DNA of 64,000 bases from Dehalococcoidia bacterium. GTDB taxonomy: Bacteria > Chloroflexota > Dehalococcoidia > Bin125. Both the position numbers and the translations under genes were made by a program. The notes under the pieces were generated by a model, which worked only from the letters and a program-made list of their open reading frames with translations, ran no database searches and was not told the origin of the DNA. Of this stretch, positions 34,749-42,458 are shown in pieces; the first letter of the stretch is position 1, and each line of letters begins with the position of its first letter. The stretch covers positions 1 to 64,000 of the forward strand of contig JAJDWB010000011.1 in assembly GCA_022825855.1 (NCBI GenBank), read 5' to 3'.

Positions 34749-36503
34749 TTACGGTGCCTCAACCCGGATCGTGAACCGCAGTTGGGCCGTCCGGCCCTCC
34801 TCGTCGACCGCTTCGTAGAGCATCTGGTACTCGCCCGCGATCGTCGCGCCGCCCGAGAGCGTGCGCGTCCCCGCGTTGAACACAAGCCACGGCGGCAGAC
34901 CCTGGTAGCGGCTCTCATTGGTCGCGCTCTCCGTGATCAGCCGGTAGCTGAGCGCGCCGGAGCCGCCGGTCGCTTCGGGCAGGGACAGGGCCGCGCGGCG
35001 CACGCCGATCGTGTAGACCTGCGTGTCCACGCTCTGCTCGCCGAAGGATGGCGGCGTCGCCACCGGCTCCGGCGTCACGGGCTCCGGCTCGACGACCGGG
35101 TCCGGCTCATCGATCGGGTCGGGATCGTCGACCGGTTCCGGCTCGACGATGGAGATCGTGAAGCGCAGCTCGGCCGTCTGGCCGCTGGCCTCGTCGACCG
35201 CCTCATACAGCATCTCGTAGTCGCCGACGATCTTCGGTCCGCCGGCGAGCGTGCGCGTCTCGGGATCGAACGTCAACCAGGGCGGCAGACCCTGGAAGCG
35301 CTGCTCGTTCGTGCCGCGCTCAGTCGTCAGCTGATAAGTAACGCCGTCGCTGCCCCCCTCGGCGGCGGGCAACTGCACGTTGGGCCGGTCGGGGCCGCCG
35401 GCGACGAACGTCTGGTCCGGGATCGCCTGATCGGCGAAGCTCAGAGGTGACAGCACGACAATCTCAAAGGCAGGACCAAACCCGTAGTCGGCCTCGAGCT
35501 CGCCATATGCGTTACGGTGGATCGCACTGACCACCACGCGAACCTGAAATCGACCGCTCTGCGTAGGAGTTCCCGAAATGGTACGCGTCTCGGGATCATA
35601 CGTGAGGCCCGTCGGCAGCCACCCAATCACTGAGGGTTCATCAAGGACCTTCTGGTAGTTTTGCCATGTAAACGTGCGACCGTCGCGAAGGAACGAAGTG
35701 AACTCCGTCCGTTCCATCCATCCTTGCGAACTAGAGATTTCGGGGAGCACTTTAGGGCTGATCAAGCGTCCCTGAATGTACACTTCGTCGCTAATCCTGC
35801 CACCTCCAATGTTGGACGCCGCATCAGTTGCAGATGCATCCAGTGATGCAGTGACGTCTTGGCGATCCCAAGTCGTGTAGAGTCTGCCGCTGGAACCTTC
35901 CGGCGCCTGCGGGAGCCTGGACCAGTCTAGCTGCAACGTCAGCGGAGCAGATTGGTCGTTCGGATCGCTCACGTCGGGAGCGATTAAGTCGCTCGTCAGC
36001 GAACCTACGGGTATAGTGAGTTCCAAGATAGTGCGCACTTCGCCGCGCTTGGCGATGACCCAGACCGTAATGTCGTAGGGAGTACGAGGGAACGTGCGGG
36101 CTTGGAGGAGGCCCTCGCGGTAGGTGACCGTCACAAATCGAGTGATCTGCGACGCACCTTTCCCGATCTCATTGTTCAGATTGCCTTTCGGCCTTGCGAA
36201 GGCAAGCCTGGTTGTGGCGAACTTGCCATTGATTGGATCCAACGCGGCGAAGGGCGTGCCCGACACTGTGACGCAGGCGCTCATGAAACAAGCATTGGTT
36301 CCATACGCATCGTCAGGGTGCGTCAATATAGTGTGATTGAGTTGTGCGGCCAGCCTCGGGGCTCGATCTTGTTCTGCGCCATGGTCGACGAAAGTCGTAT
36401 CGGACCCAGCCATTGGGGGGGTGAAATTCAATGCGCCGACAACGGCGGCGATCATCACCAATGTGATCGCGGTCAGTCGAAGCCTGAGCGAGCGCGTAAG
36501 CAT
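34749..36503 (-). CDS. Secreted protein with putative-Ig (cadherin-like) repeats
   Basis: A 584-residue exported protein. The signal peptide starts MLTRSLRLRLTAITLVMIAAVV. The C-terminal half has two clear and one degenerate repeat of the putative-Ig type. Shared phrases are QGLPPWLTFDPETRTLAGG, YEMLYEAVDEASGQTAELRFTI and their counterparts. A linker of Glu-Pro-Asp repeats (EPEPVDDPDPIDEPDP) lies between the last two. The N-terminal 300 residues are of unknown fold. Likely a surface or secreted adhesion or binding protein. The start at 36503 is preferred to the more upstream ATG because it begins the signal peptide. Confidence 0.82.
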   Translation of the reverse strand: MLTRSLRLRLTAITLVMIAAVVGALNFTPPMAGSDTTFVDHGAEQDRAPRLAAQLNHTILTHPDDAYGTNACFMSACVTVSGTPFAALDPINGKFATTRLAFARPKGNLNNEIGKGASQITRFVTVTYREGLLQARTFPRTPYDITVWVIAKRGEVRTILELTIPVGSLTSDLIAPDVSDPNDQSAPLTLQLDWSRLPQAPEGSSGRLYTTWDRQDVTASLDASATDAASNIGGGRISDEVYIQGRLISPKVLPEISSSQGWMERTEFTSFLRDGRTFTWQNYQKVLDEPSVIGWLPTGLTYDPETRTISGTPTQSGRFQVRVVVSAIHRNAYGELEADYGFGPAFEIVVLSPLSFADQAIPDQTFVAGGPDRPNVQLPAAEGGSDGVTYQLTTERGTNEQRFQGLPPWLTFDPETRTLAGGPKIVGDYEMLYEAVDEASGQTAELRFTISIVEPEPVDDPDPIDEPDPVVEPEPVTPEPVATPPSFGEQSVDTQVYTIGVRRAALSLPEATGGSGALSYRLITESATNESRYQGLPPWLVFNAGTRTLSGGATIAGEYQMLYEAVDEEGRTAQLRFTIRVEAP

Positions 36504-36923
36504 GGGACCGGTTTCTAGCTGCCGGGCTGCCATGCCCGGGCGGCGACTGGAAGCACGCCAGAGGCGAGCGTGCGGTGCAGGGGTAAGGAAGCGCCTCTGC
36601 TGCGTCAATCCGAGAAATCTCCCGGCGCAGCGGGGCGAGGGACATTCATCCGCGAGCCTCCTGTTCATCCGCGCCGGCCACAGACTGACGCACATATCAG
36701 GACCACGATTATCTCCCAAATGTGTGGTGTTGTCCACACTGTTTCTCATGCACTTAGATATGTGATTCTCGTGCAAATGGGCGGAGCTAGTCAGCTTCCA
36801 GCCTTCCTACCCTCCAGTTCCCACTCCGAATCGGGGAGGGGTTGGTTCCGACCTCGCAGCGGCGGCCAGTGGCTGCTTGGTACTGCCAGGATCATTACCC
36901 TGCCCTCGCACGAGGAGGCTTGC
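36504..36923. other. Divergent intergenic region with an operator-like palindrome
   Basis: This 420-base gap separates the Ig-like protein (leftward) and an LLM enzyme (rightward). No gene is supported in it. GTGTGG-TGTTGT-CCACAC at 36722-36739 is an inverted repeat with 6-bp arms. It is followed by a relatively AT-rich stretch (TTAGATATG near 36754) that could hold a promoter. GAGGAGG before 36924 is the ribosome site of the LLM gene. Confidence 0.4.
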
Positions 36924-37883
36924 ATGACCGACTTTGGACTGACGCTGACCAACCGGGGCGTGGTGACCGGGGACTCTTCGCTGGAGGAGATGTACGACCT
37001 GACGGCGCGGGTCGATGCGGACGAGCGCTGGACGTCGGTCTGGGTCGGGGACTCGATTACGGCCAAGCCTCGGCTGGATGCGCTGTCGTTGATGAGCGCG
37101 CTGGCGGCCCGGACCGAGCGCGTGCGGATCGGACCCGGCTGCTTCGCCACGACGCCGGTTAGGCCGCCGATCCTGCTGGCCTACCAGCTCGCGGCGATCG
37201 ACATGATCTCCAACGGCCGGCTGACCTTCGCCGCCTGCATGGGCGCCGCCGATGCGTCCGAGTTCGAGCACTTCTGCGTGCCGCCGGTCACCCGCTCGGG
37301 CCGGATGGAGGAGGCGATCGAGATCATCCGGCTGCTCACGTCCGAGGACCATGCGTCCTATCACGGCAAGTACTTCGACTTCGACGACCTCACGATCGAG
37401 CCGCACTCGATCCAGCGGCCGATCCCGATCCTGGTCGTCTCCAATCCGAATCCCAACGACGCACGCAACCGCGAGCGTGGCCTGAGCCGCGTGGCCCGGC
37501 TGGGCGACGGCTGGATGTCGACCACGCTGACGCCGGAGCTGCTGGGCGAGTACCTCGCCGACATTCGCCGATACGCGGACCAGGCAGGCCGCGAGCTGCC
37601 CGACGATTTCGACGTGGTCGCCTTCCACTCGGTCATGATCGACGACGATCGCGACGCCGCCTACGCCGAGGCCAAGCGCTTCCTGGACGACTACTACTTC
37701 CTCGACCACTCCGAGGCGATGGTCCGCCGCTGGTGCTCTTACGGCCCCGCCGCGCAAGCGGTCGAGGACATCCAGCGCTACATCGACGCCGGCGCCACCA
37801 CGGTCCTGCTGCGCATCTGCTCGGGCGATCAATCCACGCAGTTCCAACGCATCTCCGAGCAGGTGCTGCCCGCGTTCGCATAG
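36924..37883 (+). CDS. LLM class flavin-dependent oxidoreductase (tandem copy 1)
   Basis: A 319-residue luciferase-like enzyme beginning MTDFGLTLTNRGVVTG. Features include SVWVGDSITAKPRLDAL, TERVRIGPGCFATTPVR, MEEAIEIIRLLTSED and RPIPILVVSNPNP. It is a close paralogue of the next gene (37936), about half identical by eye, so tandem duplication is evident. GAGGAGG lies six bases before the ATG. It is shorter than the other LLM proteins here and more like the F420/FMN-dependent subgroups. Confidence 0.9.
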   Translation: MTDFGLTLTNRGVVTGDSSLEEMYDLTARVDADERWTSVWVGDSITAKPRLDALSLMSALAARTERVRIGPGCFATTPVRPPILLAYQLAAIDMISNGRLTFAACMGAADASEFEHFCVPPVTRSGRMEEAIEIIRLLTSEDHASYHGKYFDFDDLTIEPHSIQRPIPILVVSNPNPNDARNRERGLSRVARLGDGWMSTTLTPELLGEYLADIRRYADQAGRELPDDFDVVAFHSVMIDDDRDAAYAEAKRFLDDYYFLDHSEAMVRRWCSYGPAAQAVEDIQRYIDAGATTVLLRICSGDQSTQFQRISEQVLPAFA

Positions 37884-37935
37884 TCCGCCTCGCCGCGCTG
37901 AGACCACTAGCCTGCTCGCGATGAGGAGGCATCTC

Positions 37936-38913
37936 ATGGTCAACTTTGGACTGACACTCTCGAATCGCGGCGTGGTGACGGGCGCGTCGACGCTGGAGGA
38001 CATGATTGCGCTCGCGCAGCGGGCGGACTCGGATGAGCGCTGGGACAGCATCTGGGTCGGGGACTCGATCCTGGCCAAGCCGCGCCTGGACGCGCTGAAC
38101 TTGATGTCGGCGCTGGCGGTGGTCACCGAGCGGGTGCGGATTGGTCCGGCCTGCTTCGCCTCGACGCCGCTGCGCGACGCGCTGCTGCTCGCCTACCAAT
38201 ACGCCTCGCTCGACTTCATGTCCAACGGGCGCTCGATCTTCGCCGCCTGCATGGGTCAGGCCGCGCCCGGCGGCGGCGACATGCTGCACGAGTTCGACGC
38301 CTTCTGCGTCGCGCCCGAGTCGCGGATGAAGCGGATGGAGGAGGCGATCGAGGTGATGCGGCTGCTGACCTCGGAGGAGAACGTCTCCTATCACGGCGAA
38401 TACAACGACTTCGACAACGTGACGATCGAGCCGCGCTCGGTGCAGCGGCCGATCCCGATCTGGGTGACGTCGAATCCGCGTCCCGACCTGAAGCGCAACC
38501 GCGAAGCCGGCTTGCGCCGCACGGCTCGCTTGGGCGACGGCTGGATGACGACGTTCCAGCCGCCCTCGATCGTCGAGGAGTACATGGCCGATATCCGCCG
38601 TTACGCGGGCGAGGAGGGCCGCGAGCTGCCCGACGATTTCGAGGTCTGCATCTACTACAACATCAACGTCAACGAGGACCGCCAGGCCGCACTTGCCGAG
38701 TCGCGGCGCTACCTTGAGGCCTACTACAACACCGAGTACTCGGACGAGATGCTCGAGCTCTGGGTCGCGATGGGCACCCCCGAGCAGTGCATCGCCGACA
38801 TCCGGTCTTACGTCGACGCCGGGGCGACGACGATCACTTTGCGCCTCGTCGGCTACGACCAGCAGTCGATGTACGACCGGGTCGTGAATGAGGTCTTGCC
38901 GGCGTTTGGCTGA
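37936..38913 (+). CDS. LLM class flavin-dependent oxidoreductase (tandem copy 2)
   Basis: A 325-residue paralogue of the preceding gene, beginning MVNFGLTLSNRGVVTGASTLEDM. Shared motifs include SIWVGDSILAKPRLDAL, TERVRIGPACFASTPLR and MEEAIEVMRLLTSEENVSYHGEY. AGGAGG six bases upstream supports ATG 37936; the ATG at 37921 overlaps that site. It differs from copy 1 by a short insertion after CMGQAAPGGGDM near the substrate loop, which may change specificity. Confidence 0.9.
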   Translation: MVNFGLTLSNRGVVTGASTLEDMIALAQRADSDERWDSIWVGDSILAKPRLDALNLMSALAVVTERVRIGPACFASTPLRDALLLAYQYASLDFMSNGRSIFAACMGQAAPGGGDMLHEFDAFCVAPESRMKRMEEAIEVMRLLTSEENVSYHGEYNDFDNVTIEPRSVQRPIPIWVTSNPRPDLKRNREAGLRRTARLGDGWMTTFQPPSIVEEYMADIRRYAGEEGRELPDDFEVCIYYNINVNEDRQAALAESRRYLEAYYNTEYSDEMLELWVAMGTPEQCIADIRSYVDAGATTITLRLVGYDQQSMYDRVVNEVLPAFG

Positions 38914-38988
38914 GTTCTAGTTCCATGGGGTCAGGCCAGCCGAAGCCCAGGATGACTCTGACGTCCTGAGTGACTTGCGCCGGCGGGC

Positions 38989-39021
38989 GAGATTCCCGCG
39001 TCGGAGCGCGGGAATGACGGA
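38989..39021. repeat. Palindromic dispersed repeat, family C copy 3
   Basis: CGAGATTCCCGCG...CGCGGGAATGACGG. Compared with the copies at 8331 and 27234, a G in the left arm is C here and its partner C in the right arm is G, so pairing is kept. It lies upstream of the PIN antitoxin gene. Confidence 0.65.
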
Positions 39022-39058
39022 GGGGGGAATCGCGCTAGGATGGGATCAGGAGACTGAG

Positions 39059-39274
39059 ATGGCGGACGGTGCGACGACAAACGGCGCTGACGGCGACGGT
39101 CGCGTGCGGCCGAGCTGGTACGTGCCGATCAAGCCGATTCCCGAAGACGACACACGAACCGCTCGGGAAGTCCTGTTGGACACGTTCGGCGATGAACCGC
39201 TGGAACTGTCGGAAGAAGAGGCGGCTGAGACCAAGGCGTTCCTGGACCAGTTTCTGGTATCGCGCGATCGTTGA
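39059..39274 (+). CDS. Putative antitoxin of a PIN-domain toxin
   Basis: A 71-residue protein with an unstructured start and a strongly acidic C-terminal helix (PLELSEEEAAETKAFLDQFL). It is not a recognised VapB family from sequence alone. The case rests on position: it immediately precedes a PIN toxin gene, the two overlap in TGATG, and size and acidity fit an antitoxin. AGGAG stands 6 bases before the ATG. Confidence 0.65.
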   Translation: MADGATTNGADGDGRVRPSWYVPIKPIPEDDTRTAREVLLDTFGDEPLELSEEEAAETKAFLDQFLVSRDR

Positions 39275-39726
39275 TGTCGAATCGCATCCCTCCTGACCGA
39301 CAGCCATTGTTTGTCGATAGTGTCTATCTGATTGCTCGTTTGTCACCGACCGACAACTGGCGACGGGCTGCGCTCGCGGCGGCCGATGAGATTCCCCCAC
39401 ATCGGCCGCTTGTAACCAGCGAGGGGGTGATGTTGGAGACGCTTGCGCACTTCGCTCGTTACAGGGGTTCCGTTCGCGTTCGTCTCGGTCGACGTGTCGC
39501 GTCCCTTCGCGCTGACCCGCGCTACACAATCGTGCCGCATGACCGCCGACTTTCCGAGGCGGCGCTTGATCTGTACGTGGGAGAGTTTGCTGACTCGACC
39601 TTCTCGCTGCAGGACTGCGCCGAGATTGAGATCATGCGCGAGTACGGGATTACGAGCATCTTGACGGCGGATCAGGAGTTCGCCCGAGCAGGGTTCACGC
39701 CGCTCCTGCGCCGCTATCTCGATTGA
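39274..39726 (+). CDS. PIN-domain ribonuclease toxin (VapC-like)
   Basis: A 150-residue PIN protein. Acidic residues expected for the metal site are D15 (LFVDSVYLIARL), E50 or E55, D107 and D114 (ADSTFSLQDCAEIEIM), and D133 near the end (LTADQEFARAGF). VapC-type toxins cut tRNA or rRNA. Its ATG overlaps the stop of the upstream small gene (TGATG), a common toxin-antitoxin layout. Confidence 0.87.
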   Translation: MSNRIPPDRQPLFVDSVYLIARLSPTDNWRRAALAAADEIPPHRPLVTSEGVMLETLAHFARYRGSVRVRLGRRVASLRADPRYTIVPHDRRLSEAALDLYVGEFADSTFSLQDCAEIEIMREYGITSILTADQEFARAGFTPLLRRYLD

Positions 39727-39775
39727 TCGCCAGTTATCCCCGCTAGCCTGCGCGGGTGAGTGATTGGAGGCGCTT

Positions 39776-40804
39776 GTGGAGACCCAGCGCATTGATTCCA
39801 ACGGGATCCGGATTAGCGTGACGACCGACGGGCCGTCGGACGGGACGCCGGTGCTGCTGATCCATGGATTCCCCGAGACCTCGTACGAATGGCGGCACCA
39901 GGTGCCGGCGCTCGTCGACGCCGGATACCGCGTGATCGTGCCCGACACCCGCGGCTACGGCGAGTCGGACAAGCCGCCGGGGCCGGTTTCGCGAGCGACG
40001 CTGGCGGCGGACATGGTCGGCGTGCTGGATCACTTCGATGTCGACGAGGCGGCGCTGGTCGGCCACGACTGGGGCGGGATCATCGGCTTCAAGGTGGTGA
40101 TTGACTACCAGGATCGCGTCTCGCGGACGGCGTTGATGGACACGCTCTGCACGGTCTGGACGCCGGCCGCGATTCACGGCTTCTGGTTCAAGGCGCGTCC
40201 GCTGCCCGAGCACTTCTATGCCGAGTACCACGCCCAGTTCATCGAGGCGATCTTCACCGGCGCGTCCGACCCCGAGTTGCCCGGCTGGCCGGACTCGCCC
40301 TGGAACGTCAGCGGACGGCGACTGACACCCAATCGCTGGGCGACCGATGAGGATGTCGAGGTCTACAAGCGGGCGTTCTCGGACCCCGACTCGCACGCGG
40401 CGGCGATCTCGTACTACCGACACGCGCTGCCCTTCCACCGGATGCACGCCGACGACAACGTCGCCGGCGGGTACCGCTGCGAGCGGCTGACCTCTGCGCA
40501 GGTCGGCGAGGTCTGGCGGCGCGGACTGAACGACCATCCCTGGGGCCGGGAGTTCATGGAGTACGGTCCCGAGGACCGGCACAAGCGCTTCGAGAAACCG
40601 GCGCTGTGGATGTACGGGAATTCTCGGCTGACGACGGAAGATGCGGCGTCCACCGCGGTGCCGTCGGGCAATCCGTTCTTCGACCAGTTCTCGATGTATT
40701 TCCCCGACTTGACCGCGGTCGGCGTGCCCGGCGCGGGTCACTTCTTCCCGGAGGAAGCGCCGGAGTTCACCAACCGGACGCTGCTTGAGTTTCTCGCCCG
40801 GTGA
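39776..40804 (+). CDS. Alpha/beta hydrolase, epoxide hydrolase-like
   Basis: A 342-residue protein of the epoxide hydrolase/haloalkane dehalogenase branch. HGFPETSYEWRHQVPAL is the oxyanion loop; the nucleophile is D98 in VGHDWGG rather than Ser; the base His lies in GAGHFFPEEAP. Members open epoxides or replace halogens through an Asp-ester. The start is taken as GTG 39776, which has GGAGG five bases upstream, rather than the TTG twelve bases earlier. Followed by a family A repeat. Confidence 0.87.
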   Translation: METQRIDSNGIRISVTTDGPSDGTPVLLIHGFPETSYEWRHQVPALVDAGYRVIVPDTRGYGESDKPPGPVSRATLAADMVGVLDHFDVDEAALVGHDWGGIIGFKVVIDYQDRVSRTALMDTLCTVWTPAAIHGFWFKARPLPEHFYAEYHAQFIEAIFTGASDPELPGWPDSPWNVSGRRLTPNRWATDEDVEVYKRAFSDPDSHAAAISYYRHALPFHRMHADDNVAGGYRCERLTSAQVGEVWRRGLNDHPWGREFMEYGPEDRHKRFEKPALWMYGNSRLTTEDAASTAVPSGNPFFDQFSMYFPDLTAVGVPGAGHFFPEEAPEFTNRTLLEFLAR

Positions 40805-40809
40805 TTGGC

Positions 40810-40873
40810 AGGCCCTCACCCTAACTCCCCGCCTCCGCGGGGACAGGCTCTCTCCCTCGGGGAGAGGGGATCA
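40810..40873 (+). repeat. Palindromic dispersed repeat, family A copy 4
   Basis: AGGCCCTCACCC, then CCCCGCCTCCGCGGGG, then CTCTCCCTCGGGGAGAGGGG. Closest to copy 1 at 231. It lies between the epoxide hydrolase stop and the DinB start, only 16 bases before the latter, so its hairpins are probably in the DinB leader. Confidence 0.75.
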
Positions 40874-40888
40874 GTGGAAGAGACAAAG

Positions 40889-41326
40889 ATGGCGACGAAT
40901 GAATCGACCGAGCTGGCGCTGCGGCTGCTGCGGCAGCTCACCGACACGATTGAACAGCTCTCGGGACTCTCGGACGAGGACCTGGGGTTCCCGACCGAGC
41001 ATGGCTGCGCGATGAACGGCGGCGTGCGGCGGCTGCTGGTGCACAACGCCGAACACGACCGGATGCACGCCGGCGCCGTCTCGACCGCGCGCTACACCGC
41101 GAAGCAGATGCAGGAGTCGCCACTCTCGCACCTGACCCGAGACCTGATCTTCCAACGCGCCGAACTGGTCGGACAGCTCTTGCATATGGACGACGCGCTG
41201 CTCGACGCCACAGCGCCCAACGACGAGTGGTCAATCCGTGAGCACGTCGAGCACGTGCTCTACTGGGAGCACAACTCGATGTCGCAGGTGGCGTCGGAGA
41301 TGAAGTCGCAAGCGGTTGCCAGCTGA
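40889..41326 (+). CDS. DinB-family four-helix metal-binding protein
   Basis: A 145-residue DinB/YfiT-like protein. A His cluster VHNAEHDRMHAG (H52, H56, H60) and a C-terminal pair EHVEHVLYWEH (H119, H122, H128) are suited to bind a divalent metal at the top of the four-helix bundle. Some relatives are thiol S-transferases (bacillithiol, mycothiol); others are of unknown role. The ribosome site is weak (GGAAGAGA). Convergent with an ankyrin gene. Confidence 0.78.
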   Translation: MATNESTELALRLLRQLTDTIEQLSGLSDEDLGFPTEHGCAMNGGVRRLLVHNAEHDRMHAGAVSTARYTAKQMQESPLSHLTRDLIFQRAELVGQLLHMDDALLDATAPNDEWSIREHVEHVLYWEHNSMSQVASEMKSQAVAS

Positions 41327-41331
41327 GATTG

Positions 41332-42381
41332 TCAGCGCCGCTTGCAGATGCGGTCACGGACTTCCGGATCGGAGAGATAGCCGCTCATCAGGTCGCAGGG
41401 TGTATTGCCGTGTCGGTCCTGAGCCGACGTGTTTGCGCCGGCGTCGAGCAGCAGCTCGGCGACGGCGGAGAGCGGGTTCTGGCGAGCGGCTATGTGCAGC
41501 GCGGTTCGTCCGTCGGGGTCGGGGACGTTGGGATCGGCCCCGTGTTCGAGTAGCACTTGGATCAGGGCCGCGCCGCCTTCGGGGGCAGCGTGATGCAATG
41601 GGTTCAGGCCAGCTCCGTCAACGCGATGCACGTCGGCGCCGGCTTCGAGCAGCAAGCGCGTAACCTCAGCGCTGCCGCTGTCGGCGGCAAAGTGAAGCGG
41701 GGTCGTCCTGTCTTCGGCGGCGGCGTTGGGATCAAGACCGGCCTCCAGCAGCAGCCGCGTCGGCTCAGCGGTTGCCGTGTAGAAGGCGGCGTAGTGCAGC
41801 GCGGTATGGCCGGCGTTGTCGGCCGCTTCAAGTTCCGGTTCATACTCCAATAGCGTCGCCAACGCGTTTGCTTTGCCCGATAATGCCGCCACCTGAAGCG
41901 CCGTCTGCCCGAATTCCTTACGAGCGTCAACATCCGCTCCGGCGTCGAGCAGCGCGCGCAGGGAAGCCGAGTTGGTGTCCAGGCCGCCGATTGCGCCCAC
42001 GGCGTAGATGAGCGGCGTCTCTCCGGCGCTGTTGACGGCGTGGACATCGGCATCATGTTCGAGGAGTAGTTCCACGACTTCCAGGCTGTTGCCGGCCGCG
42101 GCATGGTGCAGCGGCGAGATGCCGTCGACACAGGGCGCGTTGATGGCTGCACCCTGGTCGACAGCGTCTTCGACGGCTACGTAACTTGCCGACACGAGTC
42201 GGCGTGTGAAGAGGGGGTTGAGCAGTGTGCAGAGAGAGTTGTCGACTTCCTCCTGAATCTCGATTGCCTGCGGTTGAGGCGCCGACGGCTGTACATCTTG
42301 AGCGGCGGGCACGTCATCTGTACACGAGAGCAAGGCCAACGCGAAGGCGATACACACTGCAGCGGCGGCGGAGCGGAACAT
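41332..42381 (-). CDS. Ankyrin-repeat lipoprotein
   Basis: A 349-residue protein with a lipoprotein signal peptide (LALLSC, C20) and about eight ankyrin repeats from residue 80 on, for example GISPLHHAAAGNSLEVVELL, AGHTALHYAAFYTATAEPTRL and DGRTALHIAARQNPLSAVAEL. The end is GNTPCDLMSGYLSDPEVRDR. Ankyrin repeats bind other proteins. Being outside the membrane, it may act on extracellular partners. The next upstream gene is a second ankyrin protein with a similar C-terminal cap. Confidence 0.88.
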   Translation of the reverse strand: MFRSAAAAVCIAFALALLSCTDDVPAAQDVQPSAPQPQAIEIQEEVDNSLCTLLNPLFTRRLVSASYVAVEDAVDQGAAINAPCVDGISPLHHAAAGNSLEVVELLLEHDADVHAVNSAGETPLIYAVGAIGGLDTNSASLRALLDAGADVDARKEFGQTALQVAALSGKANALATLLEYEPELEAADNAGHTALHYAAFYTATAEPTRLLLEAGLDPNAAAEDRTTPLHFAADSGSAEVTRLLLEAGADVHRVDGAGLNPLHHAAPEGGAALIQVLLEHGADPNVPDPDGRTALHIAARQNPLSAVAELLLDAGANTSAQDRHGNTPCDLMSGYLSDPEVRDRICKRR

Positions 42382-42458
42382 GGAGCGAGCGTATCGTTAG
42401 CTTCTGCTCGCCAAGTGGCCGATCTGCTACGGCGGCTCAGCGGCGGCGGGGAGTTGAT

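Noticed and set aside
36504-36776. Longer start for the Ig-like protein, and an upstream extension of the LLM protein to 36570
   Set aside because: The extra residues precede a perfect signal peptide in one case and a strong ribosome site with the family N-terminus in the other.
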